64,000 bases of DNA, taken from the NCBI RefSeq assembly GCF_032062135.1, contig NC_092861.1, forward strand, positions 114,477,565-114,541,564, given 5' to 3'. The stretch's first letter is position 1; every line of letters starts with the position of its first letter. The DNA comes from Pyxicephalus adspersus. Its lineage: Eukaryota > Chordata > Amphibia > Anura > Pyxicephalidae. The translations under genes and the position numbers were made by a program. This document shows, piece by piece, positions 1-12,700 of this stretch. The notes under the pieces are model-generated. The model ran no database searches. It saw only the letters and a list, made by a program, of their open reading frames with translations, and was not told the origin of the DNA.

Positions 1-142
1 CAATATTAGGGGCATATTTATTAATTATTCCCCTGTCAATTCAACATATATTTGTAATTTTATTCATTAGAAGTTTTAGCATTTACTATTGTGACTGCTA
101 TGCTCCTTTGACCACTATTGGCAACTAGGTGATAGAATAAGT

Positions 143-593
143 CTAAGGCTACGTACACACGTGCAATAATTATCGTTGTAAACGAACGACTAACGACTGT
201 TCATCTGATAATCATCAAAATTAACAAAAAAAGTGCACAACGACTGGCCAACGACGCCGATAAACAAGGAATATCCCTGGGATCGAACGACCATCCCGGT
301 GGATCTGATTGGGCGATGATCGTTCGCTATTTATTGTGTGTATGGTCGTGTAGTGATCGTGGATTGTTCTGCGGTACCCTTTCTCCTTTACATGTCACTT
401 CATGCATCGTTCAAACGATCGTATCTAGCATGTGTACACTATTGGTGGAATTTATTTAAACGATCGTATCATTACAGCATGTACAGAATTGTGCACAATA
501 TGATCGTTCAAAATAAAAGTGCATAATTGTTGATCTGATGTTAGTCATTTCGTTTTCTAACGACAATTTTTGCACTTGTGTACCTAGCCTTAG
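143..593. repeat. palindromic miniature DNA transposon, family A
   Basis: The ends are inverted copies: CTAAGGCTACGTACACACGT on the left and, reverse-complemented, CTAAGGCTAGGTACACAAGT on the right. The interior is full of cgatcgtt-type palindromes. Related copies lie at about 26.5, 27.6, 28.0, 47.3 and 50.6 kb. No coding capacity. Confidence 0.75.
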
Positions 594-766
594 TTTTAAT
601 ATGCTTTGAAACAAGCAATAAATGGCGACTTGCACATTAATTAATTGCTTTATTTATAATAATTGCATGTAGTTATATACTGTATACACATTTTCTTTTT
701 AAAGCTCCTCTTCAATACACAAAGTTTTTCTTTTTTCTGCATCTGTAAAGCAGGCAGTTTACTTAC

Positions 767-866
767 CTGTTGCAATACTTTCGGAGACAAAACTTCTCAC
801 ACCCGACACATATTGTTTTTCTGTGAAACTTTCGGACATATCCTGTGTGAGGTAGATGCAAGCTAA
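767..866 (-). CDS. gnpat: GNPAT-like exon (last one in window)
   Basis: There are 100 bases, phase 0 to phase 1, with acceptor tttctcttcatctag and donor gtaagt. It encodes ACIYLTQ and [15 protein letters not shown], matching human ICKYLLS and FSEEQYLAAVRKFTS. The next exon, human SQCYDVLSSDVQKNALAAC, is not found between here and base 1, so the 3' end of the gene lies beyond the left edge. Confidence 0.85.
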
Positions 867-3800
867 CTAGATGAAGAGAAACAGGCAGCATTATAAATTG
901 ACAAAAGAATTATGTAGCTATAAGTCATCATTGGTTGACTTAGAAATTATAATTGATAAAAATTTACAATAAATAATTTTCTAAAATTTACTAAAAAAAA
1001 TACCAATAACACCTAATCATCTGTTTTTTACATTCTCTCCACAACTGTCCCTCTAAATGTTTTACAATGGTCTAATTCATAATGTAGTTGCGGCACACAG
1101 ATAATTGTCATACCTGGTAGCCTTTAAGAACTGGATGCACCATTCTGAATAAAAAGAGAGTCACATTGGTATCAGGTGTTATTATTTCATCTTCTGTAGT
1201 GTGGACAGCATTATATTTGCTGAGCAAGAAGCAGCCTTCTTCAAAGTCCTGCCAGAAATGATTGGAAGGTATGCATTAACCTCAAGAATATTGTACCATC
1301 AAGTTGTTTAATGAATGAAGAGCATTGCATTGTCTTATTACCTGTCCCATAAATGTTAAGTTAGGCTCCTTCTGTCTGTGTAGCCAGACATTATATAACA
1401 ATTACATGCTTTAATATTAGAGATGTAATGTGTCTCACCTGTTCTTCATATCCTGGAAAGAATATAAACTCTCTAAAAAGAACTTTTCTTAGAAATGTAA
1501 ATGTTTTGCGAACATCATCTGAAACAGAGACGACACAGAATACATTATTGAGTAACACTTTGATTACAGTGGACAGCACTGATACAAGAAAACCTGATTC
1601 AGTTTCCCCATGCAACACCGCAGACATAATGTATTATAATATATTTAATTCTTTCTTATTAGAGCACAGTATTGTTGATTTCCTAAAGAAATACAGGCTG
1701 TTTATTTACCAAAGTGATTTGTCTTTTGCAAGAGATATTTTACTTAGCTTAGCGAAAGAAGCTCTGATGGCATTAATCAACCAGTTAAGTAAAAATCCTT
1801 TTCTGATGTTTTTGAACATGGTTGGGTAAAAAACAATTGTTTACTTCATTCATTAAGCTAGGTGAAAAATCTCTTGCAAAGGGAGAATTGGAATTGCTAA
1901 CTAAACAGCTTAAACTCCTTTATTAAATCAATCCCATGACATTGCAGTTGTAGTGATGGGAAAGATGCATTATCAGCTATTTCCTAGTTTAAATGGTGGT
2001 AATCACATTGTTAAAACCTAAAAAGACTCAGACCAGTGAAAACTGGGTTAACTTTGAAAACAAAAGTTTACAGCATATAAAAATATGTAATACCTAAAAT
2101 TATTATTTTTCTCCTTAGTGAGTTCTCTTTTACTTGCCTTCTGTACTCCTACACCATTGCTTTAGGCTACAAACTCAAACACTTATCACAAATAATCTAA
2201 TAATAATAATGTAGATTTGAGGCACAGAGGAGACAAGGAGGTGATCAGGACTGGTAAATTAGGAAGTAAAACTAAATCAAAATTCATTTTGGCTATATAA
2301 TGTCTATCTTACTGACTTCTGTGATTTCGGTTTGCCTTTAAATAATTCCAACAGCTTCTTTTTGTGAATGTAGTATATATTAAACAGCTGTTTAGGGGTT
2401 TTCTTTGTACAGGATTCATTCTTATATTAGGATACTAAATGCTAGTGTGGTGAAATGATGCCATTAAGGACAACAAATAGGTGGGTTACATTGTTTCTGA
2501 ATAAAGACTGGCCTTCCTCCTAAGACTTTATTTATATTTTAAAATCCACCAAATTCTTTAAACCCAGTTACACATATATTAGGATGCAGGTCATACCTTT
2601 CTTGAAAGTCTTTGCCAGTTTACAAGCCAACACGACCAGAGCAGGTCGTATAAAAATATTAATTAGCTGGTTTCTGTAGGATGCACCCATCAGATATGTG
2701 ACTGCACGTTCATTTACCAAATCTTCAGTCGTATCATGATCATTATGTTCACGCAAAACTACCTGATCACCCACAAGGCTTAGAAAGTTTGAGTGAAGGT
2801 GTAGACTGGAACGAAGCACTTCTTCAAAAGACTTGTTACCTGAAATATAAACAAATAAATGACAAATGTAGTAATTCCAAAGTAACAGATATTAGCTTGC
2901 AGACATTGGACCTGATTTATTAAAGCTCTCCAAGGCTGGGGAGGATACACTTTAAAGAGTGAAGCTGGGTGGACATGGCACTAATAGTAGTGTCAGATTA
3001 GAAGGTGACCAATATATTCTAATGATAATACAGCAAACATGCTTGTAATATAGTGAATACAATGAAAAAAGGAATCAAAGAAAAAAACTAAAGGTGTGAG
3101 CGTTGCTGACTGATTAAAAAAGGGAGATTAGTGGCAAGTCTCATTTAAAATGAGTGAAGTTTGAATTTTAGAGATAAATATGACACTAAAAGCAAAGAAA
3201 AATCTGCCATTCTCCACAAAATCAATTTGTAAAAAGTCTTTACTTAAGAGTATCCAGTACTCTAATATAAACAGACATTCTACTCTTTGGTAAACCTACA
3301 ATTGGTAACCTACATTGGTAAAACTCTTTCCTGAGTAACAGAGGATAACTGGCATGAAGAAAAAAAAAAAATACACAATATAATTGGCAACAGAAAACTG
3401 TCACAATAGTGACTTGTTTAAAAAAAACTACCCAAGCAACTTCTTTAAACCGTATTATTGTAAATTAGTAGTCAACTGTAAATATTACTTGTGTTTATGA
3501 TGTAAATACATACCTTGCCAGTCTAAAATTCCCCCAAAGGTCTCTGTTAAATCCTTCAGCCACAGTGTTTTTTCAACCAACATGTTGAATTTTAAAGCTG
3601 GTAAATTCTGCAGCAAAATGGTAGCTATCAAGACTCCAGGGCTGAGGACCATGTTGGCTATTTGGTGAAGCTCTATTTTATAGGCTACATCCGTGATAAA
3701 CTTTTGAATATCTTCTGATGGTCGGTGAATAAAATGCCTGTCATGGAAGAATTACAAAATGTGTTAATATGTTGAAAAAATGTATTAATGCTGTTTTACC

Positions 3801-4400
3801 GGTGTACCTTTACTTTTTTAATATAACAAAAACAAAAGTGTTTAGGAATGTGATGAGCAAAACCATTTTTAATTACTTTTACTTTATAATTGGACTTATA
3901 TACCAAAATAATTGCTTAGTAACCTGCCTTGCACTAAATTGTTCCTCAAGAAAACTAGAAATGTTTATAGCTGTATCACTACAATATCCATGATATAATA
4001 ATTTTTAGTGTAATTACTTAAATTCTAAATAAATTAAAAGTGCACTTAAACGTAGATGCAGGGCACATGCTAGACCAACATGAATCCTTCAAGGAATTTT
4101 AATATGTGCATAAGTCATCCATGTTAACTGTTTTGTTGATAAGGGAAAGGGAGAACCAGGGAAAACCAAATATAGGCAGTTTTATAGCAGTAGATTCTTA
4201 TAACTTTAGGGAACAGCACTTTCCACTAGAATTCATGGTTCTTTCTCTACTTATTAAAAACTAAATAGAGTTGGCCGAATACTTTGCATAATATAAAAAT
4301 AACTGAGAAACTAATGAGTAGAAGAGAAAGTAGATCCAGAACAAACACCTGTAGAGTTACTTCAAAAGCCTCTTTGGGTTGGTCAACAACACAAAGGCTT

Positions 4401-4439
<39 letters not shown>

Positions 4440-7400
4440 TTTTTAAATTATAGGATATTGAATGGCTATACCCACAATTTCTATGACTCAGTACCTTGGG
4501 GTAAGATTATATTCTGAGCGATTTATTTTCCCAGAAGCCAGTGACCGTACCGACAATGGCTGTCCAAAGTGAATGTGAATATTTCCAAAATCCTCATTAA
4601 GAAACTTCCTGGCTTTCATTAAACCCTACAAGGAAAAAAATTATATGAATGCAGTTTTGCTTTATGAAGGCTTCCAAACATTCATCAATATAAAGATAAT
4701 AGGGATAATATAAAGATAATAGGGACATCAGTTTGTTGAGCAGATCTATATACATATCAATGGAAATTTACTGTATACCGATAAAAAGATGTTGCCATTG
4801 ATGACCCCTTTCTGAAATTGCTAATTGCCTTATTGTGTCTATTACCTAACCCATATAAGTAGGCATAAGAAGTCAGAACTTCATGTCTCAACACATGATC
4901 TAGGTTAGTCACTCAAAAAATATTAAAGCTAATGTCAGCATGACAGCCAGCATGACAGCCAGAAAGTGATATTTTCAGTAAAGGTCTGGAAAAGCAACTT
5001 ATACATTGCATTTTCCAGAATTAAGGTTTCCTTGAAAATGTGTATTAAGGCTGGGTCTACATGAACAGTTTTAAAATGCATATAAACGTTCCTACCACGT
5101 TTATACGCGTTTTTATGCACTTTTACAAGCGTTTTAAAGCTTAACTTTAAAACGCTAAAAAAAAACTGTAATAAACGCCTATGACGCGTTTTACCGCAAA
5201 TTGCTGCAATTTGCCGCGATTTTACATAAGCGTTTATAAAAAGTTTACTTTTAACCCTTTCAGGGAATGAGTACAGGGGTACATAAAACCCTTTACGTAT
5301 TCCCTGAAAGGGTTAAAAAATGTGTAAAAAAATTGGACGAGGCTTTAATGGTAAAATATTTTATTAAATGTGTGTGTGTTTGTGTAACAAAACTTTTTTT
5401 TTTACAGGTTATCTCAATGACAGGATGATTCCCAGGATTGCAATGAGCACAGCCCTGGGACTCCTCCTGACAGTGAGGGATCGCAGGCCACTAGGGGTTA
5501 AATGAGGACAAGCCTCTCCATTCACCCCTAGTGCTCTGTGATTGGCTGAGGTTTCACGTTTCTCAGCCATTCAGCACTAGACATGAATGGGGAGACTTGT
5601 GCCCATTCATCGCTAGCGCTCTGTGATTAGCTGAGAAATAGGAAACCCTGATGACAGCTCAAGCATCATCAGGATTTCCCTTTCCTCAGCCAATCAGGGA
5701 GCAGAGACAGATACAGATACAGAACACATGTCGCAGCTCCTCTGGGGCTGCGGGAGCAATCAGGGGAGCGGAGCTGTCAGCATAGTAGAGCTCCGCTGAC
5801 TGCTCTGCTCCCTGATTAGCTGAGGAAAGGGAAATCCTGATGATGCTTGAGCTGTCATGTCATGTTGAGTAGTCCCAGGGCTGTGCTCATTGCAACCCTG
5901 GGAATCATTCTGCCATTGAGATAACCTGTAAAAAAAAAAAGTTTAGTTACACAAACACACATACATTTAATAAATTAATTTACATTAAAGCCTTGTCTAT
6001 TTTTTACATATATTTTAACCCTTTCAGGGTATGAGTAAGGGGTTTTATGTACCCCTGTACTCATTCCCCAGGGTGGGGTGGTGGACTTATGGGAGTCTCC
6101 TTATTAAAGGGGGCTTCCAGATTCCAAAGTCCTGCTAAAAATGTTTATAAAAGCACCCATTGTTTTCAATGAAAGCTTTCATAAAACTTAAAAACGCTTG
6201 AAAAAGCCTCCATTGAGTTCAATGAAAGCATTTTCATGCATTTTCCCGTGTTTTTCCGCGTTTATTCAGCGTTTACAATTTTTAAACATTGCAAGCCACG
6301 TTTAAGATAACGCTCAAAAACGTGCCAGAAGAAAACGTCCTGGTGTAGATTAGCACATTGGAATGCATGGGGACTTCAAACATGGGCTTTAAAAGCCTCG
6401 GGTTAAACGCTGGGGAAACAGTCCATGTAGACTAAGCCTAAAGCATGAGTGTCTCTGTCTGATATGCATGTAACATCCTATACCACTTTTGCTACTGTTA
6501 CAGAGTCTTGGTGCAAAGACAATGCATCGGGAGACTCCTCGTCTCTAATATTCCTGTGTCAAGTGAGGTTGTACAGACAGTACTGTGTGTATGGATACAG
6601 ATGACTGCCACTAATTCTTGTACTCCTAATAGAAAAGTATGGAGAATAAGCCAGCCAATCACAATGATGTGTTCTGCGAATATTTGTTGACTAAATCATC
6701 TGCATTTGGAGTTTTTGATTGATGATTTTTATCCACTAACCAGTAGTTATTTGGTCAGATATCTGTTTTTGGTTATATGGGGCAGTACATGTCATCATTA
6801 CACATTGGAGTAGATGACATTCAAGTTGGCCTATATGACACCTGAAGAAAAGTTGTGGATATTTTGAGATTATTTAGGCTTTTGATCAGGAAGTGTTTTC
6901 TGAGTAAGATTGGGTGATTTTTGGATAGTAAGAGGGTAAGTGCATGACATTTAAGCAGGCTAAATGAGATTTAAAATTGGATTGGCGTGGTCAAATGACA
7001 TGTGAATAAGGCTTTGGGATCATGTGATATTTTATTATTGAAATGGTCAGCTTCATACCTTGCTAATGGTAATAAAGAACATGAAGTGAATGAGTGAATG
7101 CTAAATTGTTAAATCACATCTGAATAAACAACAAGACAACAGAAGTATTTCAGATGCTGCACAAAGCCAAGGTTTTTCATGTAAAGATAAAAGACTGAAC
7201 CAGCACACTAAAGAGTATTTATCTGCTGTTGGTTGAGCCATTGGGCTGCCTGTTCCAGCTCTGTAGTCTGTTGAAAATTATGCTGGGCACTTAGGATCCA
7301 GCACGTTTTCTAACTTTTAAACTATGACAAACATAATAATTAAATAACACATAACAAAACTGTCAGTCTAAAGTACATCTTACTGATGTGGTTTCTTTGG

Positions 7401-9744
7401 GTTTTGGAGCTCCTAAAAGTTCTTGGGCATAGAAGGTTTCCTCTAATAATTTTTCGTAGCTGATGCTGATGGGAACAAGGTAAGTATCAAATACTTCCCC
7501 TTTAAAAAATGGTTCCATAACAACATTCAAAAGCCCTGAAAAGAAAACATAACCATTACAAATTTGCTCTACTTTTTTGTTATTTCTTTCTTCTTTTATT
7601 ATTATTTTACATTTATTTACACAGAATACAATGGGTGGCAATGAAACAAGAATAGCAATGGGCCCACCACAATTATGAGGATGGCAGGATATTTCTTCTT
7701 TTTACCTGTGGAAAAGGTTAAAGGATCTGCATATGGCTGTGGTTAATGGTAGAACTGCTACTTTACAGATATTTTTTTAGGATCCAGGTCCAGAGTTTAT
7801 TGGAAGCAATGGATTGCTTTGCAGCAACTGCCAAATCCAATGAAAGAGAATTGCCAGTTCAAACTGATGGGTGGAGTTGAAGCATGAGGCCAGGAGTGGC
7901 TCATTGGGCCTGATTTAACTTGCTGAATCACCCAGGTTCACTCATGTAAGTGTATCCTCTCCAGCCTTGGAGAGCTTTCATAAATCAGGCCCAATGAAAG
8001 AGGCCTGAGAAGTGTGTGTAACCTGGGAGGAAGTTATTGCTCAGGGGTGGTAACCAGACATAACAGTTTTGGGGTACAGACTAGTAGAAGCTGCAAATGT
8101 TAGGTAATGGGACTGTGAATGTCAGGTCAGGACTTTATTATTTCTGCTTGAAACTTGTATGTTTTGTTACCATATTGCTGAGGAGATGCAAAACAAAATT
8201 CCTGTATACTTATTTTGAATAAAATAAACTGTTTTGGTGTGGCTGTGTATTGCAATGATCCTGTTTGCCCACAATATCACAAAGAACCAAAGTTGTTCTG
8301 TTTTCCTAAGCTAACTATATGAAAATATTTAATGATTTTACATACCACAACTGTTCTTTGTCACTGCAATCAACTTTGAGGCTTAGCGTCATAAAATCTG
8401 TTCATTTGGGATGTCAAATATGTTTCATTATTCTTGTAACCTAAAGATATGTGGAAAAAGATACTGCTGTGTTTTCCAAATGCAGTGTTTCAAGTAACTG
8501 CTGCTTGCCTTTAACATTTGGGTTTAGGACTGGAGACTCTTTCCTTTTATAGCTGCAGCATTATGGAGCACCAACATTAAGCCAAGAATGATGAATAGAA
8601 CAAGCAATTTGCTTGAAATGTTTGCACATATCATAACAAGCAGTTAGTGTAGAAATTAATGAAACTTATTTTTAAATAAAAGTGCACCTTTCATTAGAGC
8701 ATCGTTCTAATAAAACTCATTGTTGCATTCTCTACTTTCAGTCCTTTTTTTTCAAGGGCTGAAAACAAGCAAACCGTAAATGAGAATAAGAAATTAAACA
8801 ACATTTCCTATATTTTTACTTGTTCCAGGTCAATGAGGAAGAAGGTTGAGACCAGAGCTTTAGCATGAGAGCCAGGTAACTGCGCTTGCATTGCCTCATT
8901 AATGACATGCATTTTGTCTGGTTCTACAGTTCCCTGTATGCTTCTCTCCAAAAACATAACAAAGCAGATTTTTGTCAGATTATTTTCAAGAATGCTCTCC
9001 ACTAAGCAGCTTTCCACCCCAACTAGATAAGCTTGTTTTCATGAAGAGACAAAGGCCCTGACTTTCATCAGTGAAGCTGGGTGATCCACCAAACCTGGAA
9101 TGGATCTGGTCCAGGATTGAAAACATTTGCTGACAAATATAGCTAATGACTTTTAGGAAAGCCATTCCAGGTTTGCTGGATTACCCAGCTTCACTGATGA
9201 AAGTGTATTCTCTCCTTGGAGCCTTGGAGAACTTTAATAAATCTGGGCCACAGAAAGAGGAGAAAATATTGGTATTTCTGGGTGGATAATATATGTAAAT
9301 TGTGTTGTCTATTCCAAATATAATATAATCAGAATCCTCAATTGTAGCAACCACTAGTTGTCTTTGTATAACATAAACATAGCGGACACCTTAAACTTGC
9401 AGCTATGTCCCTTGCTGTGAGCACATAACAGTACAAAATGAAAGTATATTGTAAGATATATTCATTTTTACAGAATTAACGCTTTGGGCTCTTTTTATAA
9501 AAAAGGGGAATCATGTAAATTGATAATAAATATATCATGTTTTGCAGATAAATATTTCAAAACATTAGAGGTAAAAAAATATTGCCTTCTCATGATAAAT
9601 ACATAGCTGAAAATCTAGTACACTATTTGGGGTCACTCTATACATACCAAGCCTTGGAAGTATAGCCTTGCCTGTCCTGCTTCTTTGGCCTTCAATAAAA
9701 TACTCCAAAGGAGCAAATCCAGTCTGTAAAAGAAAGGGTTCAGT

Positions 9745-9781
<37 letters not shown>

Positions 9782-12700
9782 GTATATTGCAGATATTAGG
9801 ATTGGGATTCTGGTTTCTTTAGTTTAGGCATGTTTATCATTGGTAAATTAATGACCACTAAGATTTCAGTCTTCATCAGAATAATATGGTACGAAAACAA
9901 GTAAAGATAATTTTATTGAATTGGTTCAGGTTAATGAACCTTGCAATTGCTCTGCAAGCAGAACTCATTATGGTAGTTGTAAAAGCTTAGTTATACATGT
10001 GTTTTAAAAAAAAAGAAAAAAAAAGAAGAATGAAACTGAACATGCAAAAAAAATAAACCTTAAATACCCAGCACACTGAATTAGGTAGTAATTGGCCATC
10101 TTAGTCATATTGAAGGGCACTCTTGCTAAGATTACAAACTCTCCATAGAATTCAGAAGAAAGTCAACAGCACCTCCACAGTTTCCACCAACAGTATTGTA
10201 ACAAGTGGAATTGGGGGCTGATTGGCATCTTGTGAATTCTGAAATCTGGGAATATATGATTGGTAAGGGGATGAATGCTCCGCAGAATAAATGCAACAGC
10301 ATCTAAGGTCTACTTTAGGCTTATGTATTTTAAAAGGCAAATGAACAGGTCGTGGTATACATTCTGGGAGTTCTCTGACATTACACTGATGTATCACCTT
10401 TTTGTTTATCCAAGTGTTATTCATGCACACATTTTACCCTACATGGATCTATACATTGATTACATATTACAAATATTGGAAATAGCTATCATAAATGTAT
10501 TTGTGAACTGACCCGTAGCATGGTCTTGACATATTCTGCAAATACTGCCCAATAAAGTTTGTCTCCATGAAATGTACGTCTTATGAAAAAGGCACCCGCT
10601 TTGCGGAAGAAATGTCCAATAAATGTCATGTGACCAAGATCTATAGAAAGAAAAAGCAAAAAAGTAGAATATAGAGCTATTACTGTTGTTCTTTAATTGC
10701 TTTTGAGCACATAATAGGAATTATATTTTTTACTAATATTCACAGTTCTGGTAAATAACTAAGGTAAATTAAGATTTTAGAGAACTCTTGAATGTGTAAT
10801 ATGCACATTTTTTTTAAATAATCATATGTGTCAATAGTCACACACATGATGGCTAGATGTATCTATAATGCTACAGTACTTTAAGGTACATCCAGTGTTT
10901 TAGTGTTAAAGTTTTAAGCTAGGAGTATTATTCCTACTTTTTTTTATTATAGAAGCACAGAAATGCAAAATGCACCAGTAGAATATACAATATTCACAAC
11001 ACAATGGCTCTGGTGAGGTGGCCTAAGTCATCAGCATCTTACTTTTGTGTCCCAGGCTAGAGTTCAACAAGAGATATAGAATGGAGCACCAACCATTTTG
11101 TGAAAGAGTCCACACTCCATTAGCAACAAATATAACATTTCATGGGCCAAAAGAAATATCCCTTCACCAGGGCTCAACAGTAACATATGGATGCCAGGAA
11201 AGCCAAGGAAGGCAGGATTATTTTTTTTAAACTATTTTTTGCTTCCTTCCAAATATTACATTGTCGTGGTCAGGTCATCTACCTAAGTTGACCCTTCACA
11301 CTGGTAAAAGTTCTACTATACTATATAGGCAATTTTAAAAACTATGCATTTTTAATCTTGAATGTCCCATGGGTAAAACATATTTAAATCCAAGTACACA
11401 GGAAAATATTAAAATGTTAAAGAAGGTAAATTGTCCCTAAAAAGAATTAAGGATCATGAGTGATAAAAAAAAAGAAAGCAATTACCTTCTCCTGCAGCAA
11501 TCACAGGAATAGCTATATCATAGGTGTACATAATGTACGATACCAACAAAAAGTCAATATAACTTCGATGGCTAGGCAATAAGATAACAGGATACTCTTG
11601 AACAGCTTTTGCCAACTGCAGAACAGGAAAAAAATAAATTGAGCTGAAATGTGCACAAGAGTTATAGCACAATCAAACAGCCCATATGTGGGAAAAAAAG
11701 AAGTATAAAGATCACAGTTTGTCCATAGTCGATCATAAAAACAACAGAGATGCACTTGTTGACAATCTTTTTTCTAGCAGCAAACTAAAATTTGTGGGGC
11801 AGATGAAAAGGCTCATTTATGAATTTACTAGTGGAATAATATATATATATATATATATATTGGGGTGCATAAGGCATAATGGCCTAAAAATGACAAGCAA
11901 TGGGATCTTTAGGAAAGTTGTATTGAATACCTGTCTGTTAGAGGCTCCAATTTTACAATGTGTTAGAATTACAAATATACCTGAGAAACCTAAAAATGGT
12001 AGTTAAAAAAAACAAATAGTGGAAAAATGGGTTTCATATGGTCCATAAACCCCATGTGAACTAATATAAAGTAATATATTTAGAATTACAAATATGTATT
12101 TAAAATTCATACTAAACGGAACCAATTTATTTAAATCAGTGATGGAAACTGTACTTGTAGAAAGCTAAAGGCTTATATAATAAGAGTAATAATTTTGACA
12201 CACAAAAGAGACTGAAGATTCACTTTAAACTTTTAACTGAGACATTTACATGACTGAATATTGGTAGTGAATATTCTCAGCTCCTTTAGTAAATCAGCCT
12301 CCTAATGCCAGCATGCATTATCTTTTTATATTATATCATAGGGATAGAAATAAAACTTTCCTTGTTAGCATTAGTGTAGTGTGAACTGTATTATAGAGGG
12401 TTTAATGTATATCAACTATTTCATATTGATAACAGATAAAACTTACCTTCTGAATGCCCTCGACATTGAGGAATATTTTCCTATAAAGCCGTTTAAAGAT
12501 TTTACTTAAACTAACAGCAAATATTCGAATTGTATTCAGCGTTAAATTGTGGGCCATTTCATCCAAGATCTCACAAACTTGTTCCTGAATAACATCGAGG
12601 GGTTCGTCTGTTTCCAAGCTGATCTTTAAATGAGAATATAAGGGAAGATCACAAATTATGAAAGAAATTGACATTAACCTCATAAAAAATTTGGCAATAT

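Noticed and set aside
1..760. Final GNPAT-like exon(s) in the left margin
   Set aside because: Nothing matching the human C-terminal part is visible; most of the stretch is a miniature element.
1428..1829. Plus-strand ORF of 133 codons
   Set aside because: Overlaps a GNPAT-like exon antisense and shows no recognisable protein.
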